From the NCBI RefSeq assembly GCF_031877795.1, contig NC_133935.1:48445330-48509329 (forward strand): 64,000 nucleotides of DNA. Direction: 5' to 3'. Below, in pieces: positions 60,201-64,000 of the stretch. The DNA is from Strix aluco. Taxonomy: Eukaryota; Chordata; Aves; Strigiformes; Strigidae. Each line of letters starts with the position of its first letter. The stretch's first letter is position 1. Under the pieces are notes generated by a model. That model made no database searches, was not told the origin of the DNA, and saw nothing but the letters and a program-made list of their open reading frames with translations. Made by a program: the position numbers and the translations under genes.

Positions 60201-63200
60201 CTTCACCAGAAAGAACTGCCACTTGCTCTGAGAGTGAACCACAGCACAGATCACGACAGAGAAATGTGACGTTGCAATTCACACTGCTATCCAGTCCTGT
60301 TACAAAACTACAGCACAATAAAATAAGGCAGCTGCTACAGACCAGTAACTGAAAGGACAGGAACTGGGATTAGATTGAAGCTGCAGCTGCTGTAGCCAGG
60401 CTGCTCACTTTTTGCTTGTTCTTAGGCTAACACCAGCAGCCAATTTATCTACTTCCCAGTAATCATCAGTGACAGTAAACGGCTGGCAAACTTTTGATTC
60501 AGAGCACCTATCCCTGTGCAGACTTACAATATTACAGCAGGTTTACACAATGACAGTGTCAGATGGTTGCCAAGTTAGCAGTAGGCATCTTCATATCCAC
60601 GTTAACTTATTCCATTATTCACATATTAATTAGTCAGTCATGCTACAAGCATATGCACAGATACTGGAAAAACACCGTTGCAGTACTACTTATTAAGAAG
60701 GTGTGAGAATAACCGAGGCTGCGCGAAACACAGGCAGATCTGCAGATGGAACTTTGTTGCTTATTTCTTAGGGCAGGAAGTCACCAGGAACCTTATACGC
60801 AAAGACTTCAGCTCTTTTTTCATAGACCACTAGTTCACTGTCCAATCATCTACAAAAGTAAATACAGCAAAGTTCATGCAGCACTTACAAATACATTTTA
60901 TACCCTTTGGAAAGCCACAGTGACCTGAGGTTTTGTACCTTCACAGGGTCTAGACTGATGAGGTGAAAAGGCAGAAACGAGCTCTTGTATTTAAGTCCTT
61001 CATATATACATACCTATATACACACACATTTATGCCAACACAATCCCACAGAAGCAGTACTCCAGTTGCATGGTAATTTTATTAAGTAAAGAATTCCTGT
61101 CTACTCAGCCTAATTTCATACAGATCCTTCTCCTAGTCCTGTAACTACTTCTGTTCTACTGTGGGAACCCAGTCCTCTATTGCACAAGACACATTGGCAG
61201 TGTAACAATTCATTAAAAATGTAAAAATGATGCACTTCTGTCAGTTCATCCTTTATCATAAAATTGCAAAACTACTTCAAACTCCCACTGGTAGACCCAT
61301 GTACAAATATTATTAGAAAATATTCATGGTGACAGAGGAAAGAAAGGGAAGGAGCCACATGTCAGGATGGAGTTCAGAGAACTAACCAGCCATGCTGCCG
61401 CAAACCATGCCCAATTTTCAGATGAACACAAACACTTCTTTCAAAGCAGAAGCACATCATGTTTAAAAATCAGATTTGCCCACAACTTCAAGTTAATATT
61501 AACCAAGCAAAATGTAGTCACAAACCTGACAAGACCTACAAATACTTCTGTGTAACATTTCCTAACAACCACCACTATGGGGGAATTAAAAGCACCATAC
61601 AAATGTTAAGAACTTGAAGCATCTAATAAGCAGTTTGCTACAGTCATTGACCTTTATTCTTCAGCTGAACAGGTAACACAGGACAACCAACAGTACTTAA
61701 AAAAAAAACAAACAACAAAAAAACCAACAAAACCACCAAACAAAAAAACCAACCAGATATCAAGACAAATTCTTTTCATTGCAAGAAACACTGCTGTATA
61801 GCATACTTCAGCACACAAAAATTTGTTTATTATAGCAATAACTTAAAATATGTTATTGACACAGAATTTATAAGGAAAAACTATTAAAAATTTTGGCATC
61901 TTAAGCTGCAAAAAGATCTTCTCTAATCTCTATAAAATGATACTATGATTGTATATTACATTAGTTTAACAGCCTGAAGCAAATTATAGTATTAAAATAT
62001 GCAAACTAATTATGTTTCTGCTTTGCAATATTAGTATAGGTAGTGCCCAAGGAGAGCTCACTCACAACATTAACATAGCCAACTCTAAACTAAGAAGATA
62101 CTAGAAAATCTCCCTGGAGAATGAATATTTTTAATTTTGCATAGAGGAGAAAAATCGATCATTGCATTACAACTGATTAAACTCATCATCTTCATGAGAG
62201 CTGAAAACCATATACAGTAATACAAGTTAAAAAAAAGGAAACCACTTCAGGAATTTTAACAGTATCTTCCCTTCCTGCTACTCCAATGACTATGGTATTT
62301 GTCAACATGCACACTATCATTACATTACAGCGATCAGAAGTTGTAATCTCAGTCTGATGTTACAGAACTTCCACCCATCTATATATTAAGGCTTCTGATG
62401 TTGCTGTTTAGGTCTTACTAAGCAAAGGTAATAATTTACTCTGTTTTTCTCTTCTGTTACAAATCAGTGTTTTCACATAAGGTAACATACTTGCATATCC
62501 AAAATACCGACAAAAGCGACCCTTAATGAGCTTCTGAGTGGCAAAAAAGTGTCTCAAAAATGTGTCTATGACAAGTCACATGCTGGTAACCACCAAATCA
62601 GCCTGCAATTTAAGTCAAAATATAGAATTTGGAATTCCATCAGTTGGTAAAAGATAGCATAAATTCAATTTATAGTAAACACCGCTGCTCTTTATGATCC
62701 TGGTTCTCAGTGTCAAAGATAATTCCTATTTGGCCCAAACTGGAACAGAATATGTACTACCAATTTGCTAGATGCAAAAGATCTCTCAAATCCCAATTCT
62801 TTAGTGATAAGTTAAAAAACACCATGAAAGTACACCGGTGCAAAATAGACGCATTTTATTTTCAGGATGAAAGACAAAGCAAAACTAGGAGTTGAGATCC
62901 TTTATTCCCTCATTTCATTTCACAATCACGGTCACTTAATTTCTCCAAGGTGACTGATAATGTCTAACAGTACACTACATGCTGATGATACCATAGCCCT
63001 TCAAACAACTTTGTAGTATCAACAGTACATAATAATGAAAAATTGAACATTTCACTATATTTCTTTTTTGTTAAGAAGTCTTTTCCTTGATGAGCTTAAT
63101 AGTGGCACAGATTTGCACTCACTGTAAAAGTACAATAGTAAAATAGCCGTTTTGTCCATCTTTAACAACTGGCTTTATATTCTTTTAATTTATGTAAGTA

Positions 63201-64000
63201 TTAAGTTTAAATCTCAGAAATATGGAAGAGCGGAATGAAGACCACCACAATATATGAGACACAAATCTACCAAAAAGCTTGAAGGTTGGATAGACTTTAG
63301 AATCTCATAGTACTTGTGCCATATGGTTCATAAATTCATTATTTTCCAAATTCATGGTGGACTGTAGAAAATAGCAGCCATATAGCAACTATGTGATTTA
63401 CAGACTTACTTAGATCAAGTTTCAAAGTAGTTTGAGATATAACCAACCTCCTTAAAACACTGCATGGTCTTTCCTTTCAAAAAGAAAATAATGACAGATG
63501 AGATGCATAGCAACTTCTATGCAAGAACTTCAGACAAAAATTTTGAGCATGAAGGAAATAATATCTAGTTATGATTTTAGACTATCCTTCACTCATGTTC
63601 TCAAGAACAGCCATCTAAAAGGTAAAATTTTTCAAGTGTCCTATAAAGTATAATAATGCTTTCAAAAGCTACACTAAAACTGTGAATCTCTGCTGCATGC
63701 AAACTATGTCAGGAAAGTGCAGTCCCTAACATCAAACAAGCCACAGAAAAGCCACAGAAATTCTGATGACCAAGACCTACATGCTGTTTTAAACTCTTAA
63801 CCATCCTTAACTATTATGAAATGAACATTTAAAAACACTCTTGAAATAAAACCGTACAGGAGGAATAAGAAAAACTATCCTCCATTAAAATAAACCAACA
63901 CTGAAATTACTAAAGCTGAACTTGAAAACTGAGATTACAAGAAACTCCATTTGGTTTCACAACATGGTTGACACCATGTTCATTCTAGGGCAGATTCCCA
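57223..64000 (-). other. CNOT2 5' intron (open at the right edge)
   Basis: At least 6.8 kb of intron upstream of the first visible coding exon. I looked for the exon with the start codon (a short MVRTDGHT-type peptide) and did not find it. The interval holds an A/C-rich low-complexity stretch (61698-61755) and a more GC-rich block (59880-60200) of unknown nature. The open frames are short and unremarkable. Confidence 0.7.
61698..61755. repeat. A/C-rich low-complexity tract
   Basis: AAAACAAACAAC/ACCAAC-type sequence in the 5' CNOT2 intron. Similar in composition to the tracts at 28540 and 35068. Confidence 0.8.

Larger units (their letters stand above)
18735..64000 (-). other. CNOT2: CNOT2 gene (all but the 5' end)
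   Basis: CNOT2 is a core subunit of the CCR4-NOT deadenylase complex. Together with CNOT3 it forms a heterodimer that docks on CNOT1 through the C-terminal NOT module, and it acts in mRNA decay and transcription control. Fourteen coding exons lie between 57222 and 19790. All have AG acceptors and GT donors, and joined they give one open frame of 524 residues ending in AQQAF and TAA. Residue numbers in the exon entries assume the 16 N-terminal residues (including the start methionine) known from human lie in an exon beyond the right edge, giving 540 in total. The N-terminal half is low-complexity (Ser, Asn, Gly, Pro-rich); the C-terminal third holds the CNOT1-anchoring region and the NOT box. 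Sequence identity with human, as I recall it, is very high. No frameshift or premature stop is seen. Confidence 0.96.

Overview
The window looks like a piece of an avian autosome, most likely a neoavian (non-galliform) bird. Most of it is unique intronic DNA. Two genes known to be neighbours in vertebrates sit in tandem on the minus strand: KCNMB4 (BK channel beta-4 subunit) and CNOT2 (CCR4-NOT subunit 2). The interspersed repeats are bird types: two CR1 LINE fragments, and a solo endogenous-retrovirus LTR of a kind I recognise from neoavian genomes. No prokaryotic, organellar, CRISPR, tRNA or rRNA features were seen.

Layout, left to right on the + strand. 1-11896 is intron 1 of KCNMB4, read on the minus strand. 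It holds the solo LTR (6057-7195, with a target-site duplication), a C-rich tract with G4 potential (9684-9741), a CR1 tail (10519-10620) and a long TA-rich repeat (11206-11656) embedded in CpG-rich DNA. 11897-12235 is coding exon 1 of KCNMB4. The other KCNMB4 exons were not found and should lie to the left of base 1. 12236-12660 is the KCNMB4 upstream region, with a remarkable perfect 33-bp-arm GC palindrome at 12566-12636. From there to about 18735 is intergenic DNA with no gene seen.

From about 18735 to the right edge is CNOT2. Fourteen coding exons can be placed on the minus strand from 57222 down to 19790. Every splice boundary was checked for AG/GT and for reading phase. They join into one open frame of 1575 nt including the stop, which is 524 residues. 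With the 16 N-terminal residues I recall for human CNOT2, whose exon must lie beyond base 64000, this gives 540, the usual vertebrate length. The gene therefore appears intact.

KCNMB4 tunes neuronal BK channels. CNOT2 scaffolds the deadenylase complex that shortens mRNA poly(A) tails. I see no functional link beyond conserved synteny. The most unusual structures are two perfect inverted repeats: the GC palindrome upstream of KCNMB4 with G-quadruplex potential on both strands, and a 28-bp-arm hairpin next to a 16-bp palindrome in a CNOT2 intron (32832-32925). I found no convincing new multi-gene system. Most open reading frames over 60 codons are chance frames in introns or in the LTR.
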